Shown here: positions 54,054 to 62,524 of the stretch, in pieces
How the letters are laid out: each line of letters begins with the position of its first letter
How positions within the stretch are numbered: the first letter of the stretch is position 1
NCBI RefSeq assembly: GCF_051380875.1
Contig: NZ_JBNYXW010000007.1
Span: 186,001-250,000, forward strand
Reading direction: 5' to 3'
DNA: 64,000 bases
Source: Janthinobacterium sp051380875
GTDB lineage: Bacteria; Pseudomonadota; Gammaproteobacteria; Burkholderiales; Burkholderiaceae_D
Made by a program: the position numbers and the translations under genes
Notes under the pieces: model-generated
Told to the model about the DNA's origin: nothing
Seen by the model: only the letters and a program-made list of their open reading frames with translations
The model's database searches: none

Positions 54054-54082
54054 TTGCATTGATCACTGTTTTTTTATACAGT
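54054..54082 (+). promoter_or_regulatory. recA promoter with LexA box
   Basis: CTGTTTTTTTATACAG at 54066-54081 matches the 16-base LexA box CTGT-N8-ACAG. It lies inside a promoter with TTGCAT at 54054-54059 and a -10 around TATACA/TACAGT at 54075-54082, so LexA binding would block RNA polymerase. Confidence 0.9.
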
Positions 54083-54132
54083 AGTGTCTGTAACGAATTT
54101 AACCCCGCGCTAATTTCAGGCTGAAAGAACAT

Positions 54133-55248
54133 ATGGACGATAAAAAAGCTGTAGTACCCGCATCGGAAAAAGCCAAGGCGCTCGCCGCCGCACTGGCGCA
54201 GATCGAGAAGCAGTTTGGCAAAGGTTCGGTCATGCGCATGGATGCCAGCGCCGTGATCGAAGAAGTGCAAGTCGTGTCGACCGGTTCGCTCGGCCTGGAT
54301 ATCGCGCTGGGCGTCGGCGGCTTGCCGCGCGGCCGCGTGGTGGAAATCTACGGTCCTGAATCGTCGGGTAAAACCACCTTGACCCTGCAAACCATTGCTG
54401 AAATGCAAAAATTGGGCGGTACGTGCGCCTTTATCGATGCCGAGCACGCGCTCGACGTCGGCTACGCGCAAAAGCTGGGCGTGAACCTGCATGAATTGCT
54501 GATCTCGCAACCGGATACGGGCGAACAGGCGCTGGAAATCTGCGACGCCCTCGTGCGTTCGGGCAGCGTCGACCTGGTCGTCATCGACTCCGTGGCCGCG
54601 CTCACGCCCCGCGCCGAGATCGAAGGCGACATGGGTGATTCCCTGCCAGGCCTGCAAGCGCGTTTGATGTCGCAAGCCCTGCGCAAGCTGACCGGCTCCA
54701 TCAACCGCACGAATACCCTGGTCATCTTCATCAACCAGATCCGCATGAAGATCGGCGTGATGTTCGGTAGCCCTGAAACGACCACGGGTGGTAATGCGCT
54801 GAAATTCTACGCTTCCGTGCGCCTGGATATCCGCCGCACCGGCTCGATCAAATCGGGCGACGAAGTGATCGGTAACGAAACCAAGGTCAAGGTCGTCAAG
54901 AACAAGATCGCGCCGCCATTCAAGGAAGCGCATTTCGACATCCTGTACGGCGCCGGCACCTCGCGCGAAGGCGAAATCCTGGACCTGGGTTCGGATGCCA
55001 AGATCGTGGAGAAATCCGGTTCGTGGTACAGCTACAACGGCGAACGCATCGGCCAGGGCAAGGACAATGCCCGCGCCTTCCTGCAAGAGCGTCCGGCGCT
55101 GGCCCGCGAGATCGAAAACAAGGTTCGCGTCTCGCTGGGCGTGCGCGAACTGCCGCCGCTGGCTGCTGAAAAGCCAGACAAGGTGGATAATAAGGCCGAC
55201 AAGGCTGACAAAGCCGCCAAGGCTGTGGAAGCGAAAGCAGCCGAGTAA
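54133..55248 (+). CDS. recA: Recombinase RecA
   Basis: The 371-residue recombinase forms filaments on single-stranded DNA, promotes strand exchange and stimulates LexA self-cleavage. It has Walker A GPESSGKTT (74-82), LVVIDSVAALTPRAEIEGD, loop region LMSQALRKLTG and NQIRMKIGVMFG. The C-terminal tail (about 347-371) is a Lys/Ala/Asp-rich repeat (KADKADKAAKAVEAKAAE), unlike the acidic tail of E. coli. It is SOS-controlled by the LexA box upstream. Confidence 0.98.
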   Translation: MDDKKAVVPASEKAKALAAALAQIEKQFGKGSVMRMDASAVIEEVQVVSTGSLGLDIALGVGGLPRGRVVEIYGPESSGKTTLTLQTIAEMQKLGGTCAFIDAEHALDVGYAQKLGVNLHELLISQPDTGEQALEICDALVRSGSVDLVVIDSVAALTPRAEIEGDMGDSLPGLQARLMSQALRKLTGSINRTNTLVIFINQIRMKIGVMFGSPETTTGGNALKFYASVRLDIRRTGSIKSGDEVIGNETKVKVVKNKIAPPFKEAHFDILYGAGTSREGEILDLGSDAKIVEKSGSWYSYNGERIGQGKDNARAFLQERPALAREIENKVRVSLGVRELPPLAAEKPDKVDNKADKADKAAKAVEAKAAE

Positions 55249-55258
55249 GCTGTGCCAG

Positions 55259-55276
55259 GGCCAGCTGCGGCTGGCC
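55259..55276. repeat. Hairpin just downstream of recA
   Basis: GGCCAGC and GCTGGCC pair around TGCG, 10 bases after the recA stop. It has no T-run and may protect the recA mRNA 3' end or be part of the terminator that follows. Confidence 0.5.
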
Positions 55277-55321
55277 GCCAGCGGAAGGCTGCGCTAGCTG
55301 GCCGGTAACGTCCTACAATTG

Positions 55322-55365
55322 ATTGCCGCCTCGCGCCTGTGCGCCAGGCGGCAATTGTGTTTTTG
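55322..55365 (+). terminator. Terminator between recA and recX
   Basis: ATTGCCGCCT (55322-55331) and AGGCGGCAAT (55346-55355) pair, with an inner GCGC-CTGT-GCGC stem, and are followed by TGTGTTTTTG. It likely allows only partial read-through into recX. Confidence 0.75.
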
Positions 55366-55404
55366 ACGGTGTGTGTTTTGTTGAAGTGATGACGATAGGG
55401 TGGA

Positions 55405-55863
55405 ATGATGGCAGCGGTACAGTTGAGCCTGAAGGGCAGGGCGCTACGTTTTTTGTCGATGCGCGAACATAGCCGCATGGAATTGCGGCGCAAGCTGCAA
55501 CGGCATGCGCAGGAAGGCGACGACGTGGAAGCCTTGCTCGACAGCCTGGAGCAGGCCAACTGGCTGTCGCAGGAACGTTTTTCCGAAGCGCTGATCCACC
55601 GCCGTTCGGCCCGCTTCGGCAACAGCCGCATCATGGCCGAGCTGCAAAGCCATGGCATCGGCAGCGAAGCGCTGAAGGAGCTCAAGGCGGGTCTGGCCGA
55701 AGGAGAAACGGAGCGTGCCTGTGAAGTGTGGCGCCGCAAGTTTGGCCAGGTGGCGCAGGATGCCGAGCAACGCAACAAGCAGATGCGTTTCTTGATGCAG
55801 CGTGGCTTTTCCCAGCGTGCCGTGCAGGTCGCCTTGAAAGGTTTGGAGCTTGACGAGGATTAG
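55405..55863 (+). CDS. recX: Regulatory protein RecX
   Basis: The 152-residue helical protein inhibits RecA filament extension. It has the three-helix repeats of the family: AVQLSLKGRALRFLSMREHS at the start, LLDSLEQANWLSQERFSEAL and the C-terminal RFLMQRGFSQRAVQVALKG. Length and place directly behind recA support the call. ATG at 55405 or one codon later cannot be told apart. Confidence 0.95.
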   Translation: MMAAVQLSLKGRALRFLSMREHSRMELRRKLQRHAQEGDDVEALLDSLEQANWLSQERFSEALIHRRSARFGNSRIMAELQSHGIGSEALKELKAGLAEGETERACEVWRRKFGQVAQDAEQRNKQMRFLMQRGFSQRAVQVALKGLELDED

Positions 55864-56391
55864 CCTGGCCGACGCGGCCCCGTTTGCCGCGCCTCGCGCT
55901 TATTTTCCCCCTGCCAGCTTGCTGGCTCAGGATGCACTGTGTTCCTTCTGCAACAGTCCCTGCCATGCCCCTGCCTTGCCGGCAAGGCGGCCTCGCCGCA
56001 TAGCATTATCTTCTTTGTAATGTCATTTCCCGTGCCATCGCCTGGTTAAGCAGGGAACGTATTGTTGCGCTGTGCGTGGCCAGGCGTGGCAGCGCTACCG
56101 TGTTCCGTGGCAGACGTGAAAATTTGACGCGGCAGGTGGCAACAGCTGCACATATCAGTCATCAATTATCGTGATAACGGCGTAAATTTACATGCGTTTT
56201 CCGTATACTTTGAAATGCTTTTGCCAAAGCAATGAAAAATTATGTTGCGGCGCAACCTGCGTCCAATGTGCTACACTTTTAGGGTTTTTGCGGCGCCGCA
56301 GGTGCGGTTGCTGTTCGTAGAAGCTGCGAACAGCGTGCTTTATGCACATGGCTGCTTACTAAATTTTGGCCGCGCAAGCGGCATCGGTCTT
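55864..56391. other. recX-DUF2889 intergenic region (528 bases)
   Basis: No convincing frame was seen. The AT-richer part (about 56150-56270) carries TTATCGTGATAA-like dyads and a promoter candidate with an extended -10, TGCTACACT, ending at 56277. The frame of the following gene stays open back to 56242, but the added residues look non-coding. Confidence 0.5.
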
Positions 56392-56958
56392 ATGCCCCTG
56401 TCAACTCCCGTATCCCGGCGCGCCTTACGGCACTCCCGCGTTATCGACGTCCAAGCGTATGTGCGCGAGGACGGCCTGTGGGATATTGACGCCCGTATTA
56501 CCGATATCAAAAGCTACGACGCGATGCTGGCCTCCGGCCCCCGTCCCGCCGGTACCCCTCTGCATGACCTCCATTTACGCATTACCGTCGATCGCGAGCT
56601 GACCATCGTCGAGGCTGAAGCTGCCTCCGATTCCGTACCGTATCCCGGTTTTTGTAATACCATCGGTCCCGCCTACAAGCTGCTCATCGGCTTGAACCTG
56701 TTGAAAAATTTCCGTAGGGAATTGAAACAGCGCCTGGGCGGTATCGATGGCTGTACCCATTTGACTGAACTGGCCCAAGTCTTGCCGACCGCCACCGTCC
56801 AGGCGTTCGCCGGCGATGTGTGGTCGACGCGCGACGGCGCAAACGCCGACGTCTCGCAAGATAAGCCGTTCCAACTCGACAAATGCCACGCCTTGCGTAC
56901 CGACGGTGCGGCAGTTGCACAGTATTACCCGCGCTGGGTAGCCAAAGCGCCAGCCTAG
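56392..56958 (+). CDS. DUF2889 domain protein
   Basis: The 188-residue cytoplasmic protein matches the DUF2889 family: RHSRVIDVQAYVREDGLWDI (residues 12-31), a central acidic stretch and the conserved CHALRTDGAAVAQYYPRW near the C-terminus. Function is unknown. It lies between recX and sucC, as in many Burkholderiales. The start is the ATG at 56392, chosen for family fit; the ribosome binding site is weak. A longer reading from 56242 would add 50 residues. Confidence 0.85.
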   Translation: MPLSTPVSRRALRHSRVIDVQAYVREDGLWDIDARITDIKSYDAMLASGPRPAGTPLHDLHLRITVDRELTIVEAEAASDSVPYPGFCNTIGPAYKLLIGLNLLKNFRRELKQRLGGIDGCTHLTELAQVLPTATVQAFAGDVWSTRDGANADVSQDKPFQLDKCHALRTDGAAVAQYYPRWVAKAPA

Positions 56959-57028
56959 CGGTGGTTTTCGCTGTTTTTTTGCACCACTAACCGTATTTTT
57001 ACACATCAGTATCAGAAGGGAAGCCAGC

Positions 57029-58198
57029 ATGAAAATCCATGAGTATCAAGCCAAAGAAATCCTCCGGCAGTACGGAGTGACGGTACCACGCGGCATTCCG
57101 TGCATGTCCGTCGACGAAGCCGTCAAGGCTGCGGAAACCCTGGGTGGCCCGGTGTGGGTCGTCAAGGCACAGATCCACGCAGGTGGTCGCGGCAAGGGCG
57201 GCGGCGTGAAAGTGGCGAAATCGATTGAACAGGTTAAGCAATACGCCGACCAGATCATGGGCATGCAGCTGATCACGCATCAGACCAGCGCCGAAGGCCA
57301 GAAAGTCAACCGCCTGCTGGTGGAAGAAGGCGCCGACATCAAGCAAGAACTGTACGTGTCGCTGGTCACCGACCGCGTCACCCAGAAAATCGTCCTGATG
57401 GCATCGTCCGAAGGCGGCATGGACATCGAAGAAGTGGCAGAAAGCCATCCTGAAAAAATCCACCACGTCACCATCGATCCGAGCACCGGCCTGACCGATG
57501 CCGACGCCGATGCCATCGCCGCCAAGATCGGCGTGCCTGCCGGTTCGATCGCCGACGCCCGCGTCAACCTGCAAGGCCTGTACAAAGCGTACTGGGAAAC
57601 CGATTGCTCGCTGGCCGAAATCAACCCGCTGATCGTCACCGGCAGCGGCAAGATCATCGCCCTGGACGCCAAGTTCAACTTTGACCCGAACGCGCTGTTC
57701 CGTCATCCAGAGATCGTCGCCCTGCGCGACCTGGACGAAGAAGATCCAGCTGAAGTCGAAGCGTCGAAATTCGACCTGGCCTACATCTCGCTCGATGGCA
57801 ACATCGGCTGCCTGGTGAACGGCGCCGGCCTGGCCATGGCCACCATGGACACCATCAAGCTGTTCGGCGGCGAGCCTGCCAACTTCCTGGACGTCGGCGG
57901 CGGCGCCACGGCTGAGAAAGTGACCGAAGCCTTCAAGATTATGTTGAAAAACCCAGGCCTGAAAGCCATCCTGGTCAACATTTTCGGCGGCATCATGCGT
58001 TGCGACGTCATCGCCGAAGGCGTCATCGCCGCGGTGAAAGCCGTTTCGCTGAACGTACCGCTGGTGGTGCGCATGAAGGGCACCAACGAAGACCTGGGCA
58101 AAAAGATGCTGGCCGATTCCGGTCTGCCTATCATCGCAGCCGACACCATGGAAGATGCAGCCAAGAGCGTCGTTGCCGCTGCTGCCGGTCAAGCTTAA
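57029..58198 (+). CDS. sucC: Succinyl-CoA synthetase, beta subunit (ADP-forming)
   Basis: The 389-residue ATP-grasp subunit works in the TCA cycle with SucD. It shows MKIHEYQAKEILRQYGV, the Gly-rich QIHAGGRGKGGGVK and GGIMRCDVIAEGVI. Length is as expected. AGAAGGGAAGCCAGC precedes the ATG. sucD follows after 13 bases in the same operon. Confidence 0.97.
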   Translation: MKIHEYQAKEILRQYGVTVPRGIPCMSVDEAVKAAETLGGPVWVVKAQIHAGGRGKGGGVKVAKSIEQVKQYADQIMGMQLITHQTSAEGQKVNRLLVEEGADIKQELYVSLVTDRVTQKIVLMASSEGGMDIEEVAESHPEKIHHVTIDPSTGLTDADADAIAAKIGVPAGSIADARVNLQGLYKAYWETDCSLAEINPLIVTGSGKIIALDAKFNFDPNALFRHPEIVALRDLDEEDPAEVEASKFDLAYISLDGNIGCLVNGAGLAMATMDTIKLFGGEPANFLDVGGGATAEKVTEAFKIMLKNPGLKAILVNIFGGIMRCDVIAEGVIAAVKAVSLNVPLVVRMKGTNEDLGKKMLADSGLPIIAADTMEDAAKSVVAAAAGQA

Positions 58199-58211
58199 TT
58201 AAGGAATCAAC

Positions 58212-59093
58212 ATGTCCATTCTGATCAATAAAGATACCAAAGTCGTTACCCAAGGGATTACCGGCAAGACCGGCCAATTCCACACCCGCGGTTGCCGCGA
58301 CTACGCGAACGGCAAAGCTGCCTTCGTCGCAGGCGTGAACCCAAAGAAAGCCGGCGAAGACTTCGAAGGCATTCCTATTTTCGCTAGCGTTGCAGAAGCG
58401 AAAAAAGAAACCGGCGCCAACGTGTCGGTGATCTATGTGCCGCCAGCAGGCGCGGCCGCTGCGATCTGGGAAGCTGTCGAAGCTGAACTGGATCTGGCCA
58501 TTTGCATCACCGAAGGCATTCCAGTACGTGACATGATGGCCTTGAAAGACCGCATGGCGAAATCGGGCAGCAAAACGCTGCTGCTGGGCCCTAACTGCCC
58601 AGGTCTGATCACCCCGGACGAAATCAAGATCGGCATCATGCCAGGCCATATCCACAAGCGCGGCCGTATCGGCGTAGTATCGCGTTCGGGCACCTTGACC
58701 TATGAAGCAGTGGGTCAATTGACCGCACTGGGCCTGGGCCAATCGTCGGCAGTCGGCATCGGCGGCGACCCGATCAACGGTCTGAAGCACATCGACATCA
58801 TGAAGATGTTCAATGATGATCCAGATACCGACGCGGTCATCATGATCGGCGAAATCGGTGGTCCAGACGAAGCCAACGCGGCTTATTGGATCAAAGACAA
58901 CATGAAAAAACCGGTCGTTGGCTTCATCGCTGGCGTGACCGCTCCTCCAGGCAAGCGCATGGGCCACGCCGGCGCGCTGATCTCGGGCGGCGCTGATACG
59001 GCACAAGCCAAGCTGGAAATCATGGAAGCTTGCGGCATCACCGTGACCAAAAACCCGTCGGAAATGGCGCGTCTGCTGAAAGCCATGCTGTAA
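58212..59093 (+). CDS. sucD: Succinyl-CoA synthetase, alpha subunit
   Basis: The 293-residue subunit binds CoA and carries the phosphohistidine in GHAGALISGG. Other conserved segments are TQGITGKTGQFHTRGCRDY, VIYVPPAGAAAAIWEA and GPNCPGLITPDE. AAGGAATCAAC precedes the ATG. A strong terminator follows. Confidence 0.97.
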   Translation: MSILINKDTKVVTQGITGKTGQFHTRGCRDYANGKAAFVAGVNPKKAGEDFEGIPIFASVAEAKKETGANVSVIYVPPAGAAAAIWEAVEAELDLAICITEGIPVRDMMALKDRMAKSGSKTLLLGPNCPGLITPDEIKIGIMPGHIHKRGRIGVVSRSGTLTYEAVGQLTALGLGQSSAVGIGGDPINGLKHIDIMKMFNDDPDTDAVIMIGEIGGPDEANAAYWIKDNMKKPVVGFIAGVTAPPGKRMGHAGALISGGADTAQAKLEIMEACGITVTKNPSEMARLLKAML

Positions 59094-59118
59094 TTCCAGC
59101 CGGGTATTGATGCAGCAC

Positions 59119-59146
59119 AAAAAAAGGAGCTTCGGCTCCTTTTTTT
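59119..59146 (+). terminator. Terminator after sucCD
   Basis: Twelve-base arms (59119-59130 and 59135-59146), rich in A and T at the base, close on a UUCG tetraloop. It is a textbook rho-independent terminator. Confidence 0.95.
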
Positions 59147-59172
59147 ATGCGCCGGCCACTGCGCGTAACGGG

Positions 59173-59239
59173 GCAGGAGCCGACAAGACGCGTCCCTTGC
59201 GAGCGAATCGCGTCGCTTTTCTTGCCTCCCGGCTCCTGC
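59173..59239 (+). other. Nested inverted repeats upstream of the pilin gene
   Basis: Outer arms GCAGGAGCCG (59173-59182) and CGGCTCCTGC (59230-59239) enclose a second pair, GACGCG (59187-59192) and CGCGTC (59209-59214). The structure lies 73 bases before the pilin start codon, so it may be a structured leader. Confidence 0.45.
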
Positions 59240-59311
59240 TTGCCCGTGTGCTGCGCTGGCATGGCGCTTGCACCGTGCATGGCGTGACCAACTGCACCAC
59301 GGGAGGATGCG

Positions 59312-59776
59312 ATGCGCGGACAAAGCGGATTTACCCTGATAGAACTGATGATCGTGGTGGCCATCGCCGGCATCCTGGCGGCCGTGGCCATTCCCCAGTA
59401 CGGCGACTACACCATGCGGGCCAAGATCAGCAACGTGCTGGCCGCTGCGGCGCCTTTGAAGACGGCCGTGGCCCTGTGCGTACAGGAAAATGGCGGCGAA
59501 GCTATCGCCTGCAGCACGCCAGTCGACAGCGCTCCCGGCCCCATCCCGGCCTTTACGCCTACGCGCGAAGTGGCCAGCGCCAAGGTTACTACCGGGGATA
59601 TAGAACTGACACTGGCCGGTGACTTGGGCGCAGACGTGGCTGGCAAGATCGTGAAAATGACCTTGCAGCCGGGCACCAGCAGCCTGAACTGGTCAAATAG
59701 CACTACCGTCACGAATGCTGCGGCGATTGAGGCCATCCTGAAGAATAATCCGCCCAAGCCGGCGGCCACCCTCTGA
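59312..59776 (+). CDS. Type IV pilin (PilA/PilE-like major or minor pilin)
   Basis: The 154-residue prepilin has a short leader ending in GQSG before FTLIELMIVVAIAGILAAVA, the processing site and membrane helix of type IVa pilins. Cys56 and Cys67 may form a small disulfide loop. No pilus assembly genes are adjacent, so it is an orphan pilin gene. GGGAGGATGCG is a strong ribosome binding site. Confidence 0.9.
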   Translation: MRGQSGFTLIELMIVVAIAGILAAVAIPQYGDYTMRAKISNVLAAAAPLKTAVALCVQENGGEAIACSTPVDSAPGPIPAFTPTREVASAKVTTGDIELTLAGDLGADVAGKIVKMTLQPGTSSLNWSNSTTVTNAAAIEAILKNNPPKPAATL

Positions 59777-59797
59777 GCGCCCATTGCCGCGCCGGTA

Positions 59798-60520
59798 TCA
59801 GACGATCTTTTGCCGGTCCGCGATCAGCGCTTCATAGGTGAGGTTTTGCAGCATGGTGTAATGGGTCGGCTCCAGGTCGATGAATTGCACGCCATAGGTG
59901 TGGATTTCTGCCACTTCTGCGGCATGGCCATGCGAGGGCTTGCCCACGCTGACATTCTGGATGCGCGCACGCGTATTGAGGCGCATCTGGTGCTTGTGCG
60001 GTTGCACCAGCAGGGTGAAGCTGAGCGCCACGCCCTCCTCGTCGGGCGTGAGCATGCAGGGCGACTCGATCAGTGCGCCGGAAACGCTGAGGTTGACGAT
60101 GAACACGGGCACGGCGGCCACGTCGAGGTAGCTCAGCTGTGCTGGAATCTCGACTTTCACCCGCATGGCCGTGCGCAGGCTGGTGCCCTGGATGGCGTCG
60201 GGAAAGCTCAGGTGGACATAATTGAGGGGACGGCCAAAAATGCGCAGCACGCTGCATGAAAACGAACACACGGTGACGCCGGAAAATACGCGGATGGTCA
60301 GCTTGTCACCCTCGTTGAGCATAATGGCGCTGCCATTTTCCAGGGGAATCTTGACGATGAGGTACTCGTCCTTCACATAGCCGATCAAGGCCGAGAAGTG
60401 CTGCACGGGTTTGATGCTGCGGTGCGTGATGAACTGGATGCGCCCACCCACCTGCAGATTCATCGCCTCGAATTCGAAGTCCTGGAGCGTGGTTTCCATG
60501 GCGGGCTTGGTACTTGTCAT
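59798..60520 (-). CDS. YcgR-like PilZ domain protein (c-di-GMP receptor)
   Basis: The 240-residue protein has an N-terminal YcgR-type domain (about 15-110) and a C-terminal PilZ domain with RTAMR (RxxxR) near residue 116 and NLSVSGALIES near 143, the c-di-GMP binding motifs. Such proteins slow flagellar rotation or control surface motility when c-di-GMP is high. It is convergent with the orphan pilin gene. Confidence 0.88.
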   Translation of the reverse strand: MTSTKPAMETTLQDFEFEAMNLQVGGRIQFITHRSIKPVQHFSALIGYVKDEYLIVKIPLENGSAIMLNEGDKLTIRVFSGVTVCSFSCSVLRIFGRPLNYVHLSFPDAIQGTSLRTAMRVKVEIPAQLSYLDVAAVPVFIVNLSVSGALIESPCMLTPDEEGVALSFTLLVQPHKHQMRLNTRARIQNVSVGKPSHGHAAEVAEIHTYGVQFIDLEPTHYTMLQNLTYEALIADRQKIV

Positions 60521-60561
60521 GCGATGCTCATCTTAATGTTGTCGAAGCGCAGTATGCATGA

Positions 60562-60593
60562 TTTCTTGACGAAAAAGCATTTGCATCAAGAAA
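60562..60593. promoter_or_regulatory. Inverted repeat upstream of the PilZ gene
   Basis: TTTCTTGA (60562-60569) and TCAAGAAA (60586-60593) form an 8-base dyad with 16 bases between, 42 bases before the start codon. It may be an operator; the regulator is unknown. Confidence 0.45.
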
Positions 60594-60703
60594 ATTGGTA
60601 TTGGCATCGAAAAATTCTGTGCGGCAGCGTCGGCACGCGTCTTACGCTTTACAGCCATCATCGTGTGGTGCCTGGCCAGCGCCGTATCCCGGTAAGGATT
60701 GTT

Positions 60704-61651
60704 TCAAGATCGCAGGCGTCGCCTGAGGTCATCCAGCAACCATCGCCCAGCATACCCGAGCGTGCGGCTACGCTGATGCGCCGCATAAATCGTCAGCCCC
60801 TCTCGGGGCGTTGGATCGTGCTCGATATGAAGTGCAACCAGGCTCCCCGTCGCAATCAATCCGGACACCAGGTGGTCGGGCATGCGGCACCATCCGAAAC
60901 CACCGAGCAAGAAGTCCAGGCGCCGGCCGAGATCAACGAAGCGCCAAAGTCTTGCACTCGCAAGCCCAAAGTTTTCGCTGCCGGGATTGACAGGGTCTGA
61001 CAGTACGAGCTGGACATAAGGTTCCAGATCGGTCTGCGTCGCCGGACGTCCGAGCGAAGCAAGTGGATGCCCTGACGCCACGACAGCCTGCATGCCGACA
61101 CGCAGCAGCGGATAGGCAGCAATGTCGTCTGGAATAGAAGGAAGCAGCAGGCAGATCCCGATGGCGGCCGGGTCACTTCTCAGGCGTCTCAATGAACCGC
61201 CCAGACCTTCTGTCGAAAAGCGCACTGGCAGATTCGGAAACGTCAGGCTCAGTGCGGACAGGCTTTCAATGAATGGCGCGGTAGGCACCAGAGGATCGAT
61301 CGCAATGACAAGCTCGGGTTCCAGGCCCGAGCGCGCTCCCATTGCCACTCCCTCGAAGCGGGCAGCGCTCGCCAAGACCAATCGCGCCTGCTCGACTAGA
61401 ACCCGTCCAGTCTCGGTCAAGCTCGGGCGATGGCCGCTGCGGTCAAACAGCAACACGCCTTGCACGTCCTCAAGCGTCCCCACAGTCTGGCTGATGGCCG
61501 ATTGCACGCGACCAAGTTTTCGACCGGCGGCAGAAAAGCTTCCCGTATCTGCGATCGTCACCAGAACACGTAACTGATCGAGCGTCAGACTTCCAATCAA
61601 AGTGTCTTCTCCATGGCTTGCTCCATCACAAATACCGATGGAATTTATCAT
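60704..61651 (-). CDS. LysR-family transcriptional regulator
   Basis: The 315-residue protein has the LysR helix-turn-helix (about 20-80: TGSFSAAGRKLGRVQSAISQ) and an effector-binding domain. It is divergent from azoR with a 117-base gap, the usual layout for a regulator of its neighbour. The frame contains no ATG after the one at 61651, although the first 20 residues look poorly conserved and a non-ATG start closer to LTLDQLRVLV is possible. Confidence 0.88.
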   Translation of the reverse strand: MINSIGICDGASHGEDTLIGSLTLDQLRVLVTIADTGSFSAAGRKLGRVQSAISQTVGTLEDVQGVLLFDRSGHRPSLTETGRVLVEQARLVLASAARFEGVAMGARSGLEPELVIAIDPLVPTAPFIESLSALSLTFPNLPVRFSTEGLGGSLRRLRSDPAAIGICLLLPSIPDDIAAYPLLRVGMQAVVASGHPLASLGRPATQTDLEPYVQLVLSDPVNPGSENFGLASARLWRFVDLGRRLDFLLGGFGWCRMPDHLVSGLIATGSLVALHIEHDPTPREGLTIYAAHQRSRTLGYAGRWLLDDLRRRLRS

Positions 61652-61768
61652 ATTTTAATCACTGCCGTAAATGAATTCCCGGCGATATATTGTAGGCATG
61701 CATCCAGTCTGATCGGCAAGCTTGCTTCAGGCTTTTCCCTCGGTGTTATTTTTTTAAGGAATATTGTC

Positions 61769-62386
61769 ATGACCAAGCTTTTAGTAATCGAGGCCAGCCC
61801 TCGCGGTAAACACTCCGTGTCGCGCAACATGACGCGTCGCTTCGTGCAGGACTGGCTTGCCGCCCACGCAGATGGCGAAATCACCAGGCGCGACCTCATG
61901 GATGCCGGACTTCAGTTTGTGAACGCTGCCTGGTTGCAGGCTTACTTCACGCCTCCGGAACAGCATTCTCCCGAGATGGCGAACGTGTTGCGGCTCTCCG
62001 ACGAACTCGTCGCGGAATTGCTCGCCGTCGATCACATTGTCATTGCAACGCCGGTCTACAACTACAATGTGCCAGCCGTGCTCAAGGCATGGATCGACCA
62101 TGTCGTTCGCAAGGGATTGACGCTGGGCTTCGATGGGCGCGGACTTGTGACTGGCAAGAAAGCAACCGTATTGATCGCATCGGGCGGTATCTATACCGAA
62201 GGATCGCCCATTCAGGAGCGCGACATCGCAACCCAATATCTGCGCCTCATACTCGGCGTGATCGGGATCAGCGATGTGACATTCGTTGCCGGCGGTGGGG
62301 CCAAGGCGGTTGATTTAGGTGAGGAAACCATGGAACGCTTTGTGGAAAAGCTCGGCGCGGATATTGAATTGGCCGCGAGCGTTTAA
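61769..62386 (+). CDS. azoR: FMN-dependent NADH-azoreductase
   Basis: The 205-residue flavodoxin-like enzyme reduces azo compounds and quinones with NADH. It shows LLVIEASPRGKHSVSRN at the N-terminus, TPVYNYNVPAVLKAWID in the FMN site and SGGIYTEGS. The ATG at 61769 has TAAGGAATATTGTC upstream; the longer frame overlaps the LysR promoter region. The divergent LysR gene probably controls it. Confidence 0.93.
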   Translation: MTKLLVIEASPRGKHSVSRNMTRRFVQDWLAAHADGEITRRDLMDAGLQFVNAAWLQAYFTPPEQHSPEMANVLRLSDELVAELLAVDHIVIATPVYNYNVPAVLKAWIDHVVRKGLTLGFDGRGLVTGKKATVLIASGGIYTEGSPIQERDIATQYLRLILGVIGISDVTFVAGGGAKAVDLGEETMERFVEKLGADIELAASV

Positions 62387-62524
62387 CAAACGACGAGGCC
62401 GCCAGCCTTTGCTGGAGAATCGGTCATGCTCAGCAAGCGCGCGCAACTGGTGCTCTGGCCCTGGTTGCCAAGAATACGCGCGGCCTTTGAGGGAGTGTTT
62501 GTGTCAGTCTTAAAAAACAAGAGC

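Noticed and set aside
59107..59622. 171-codon forward frame overlapping the pilin start
   Set aside because: The pilin frame has the prepilin motif and ribosome binding site; this frame has none and begins inside the sucD terminator.
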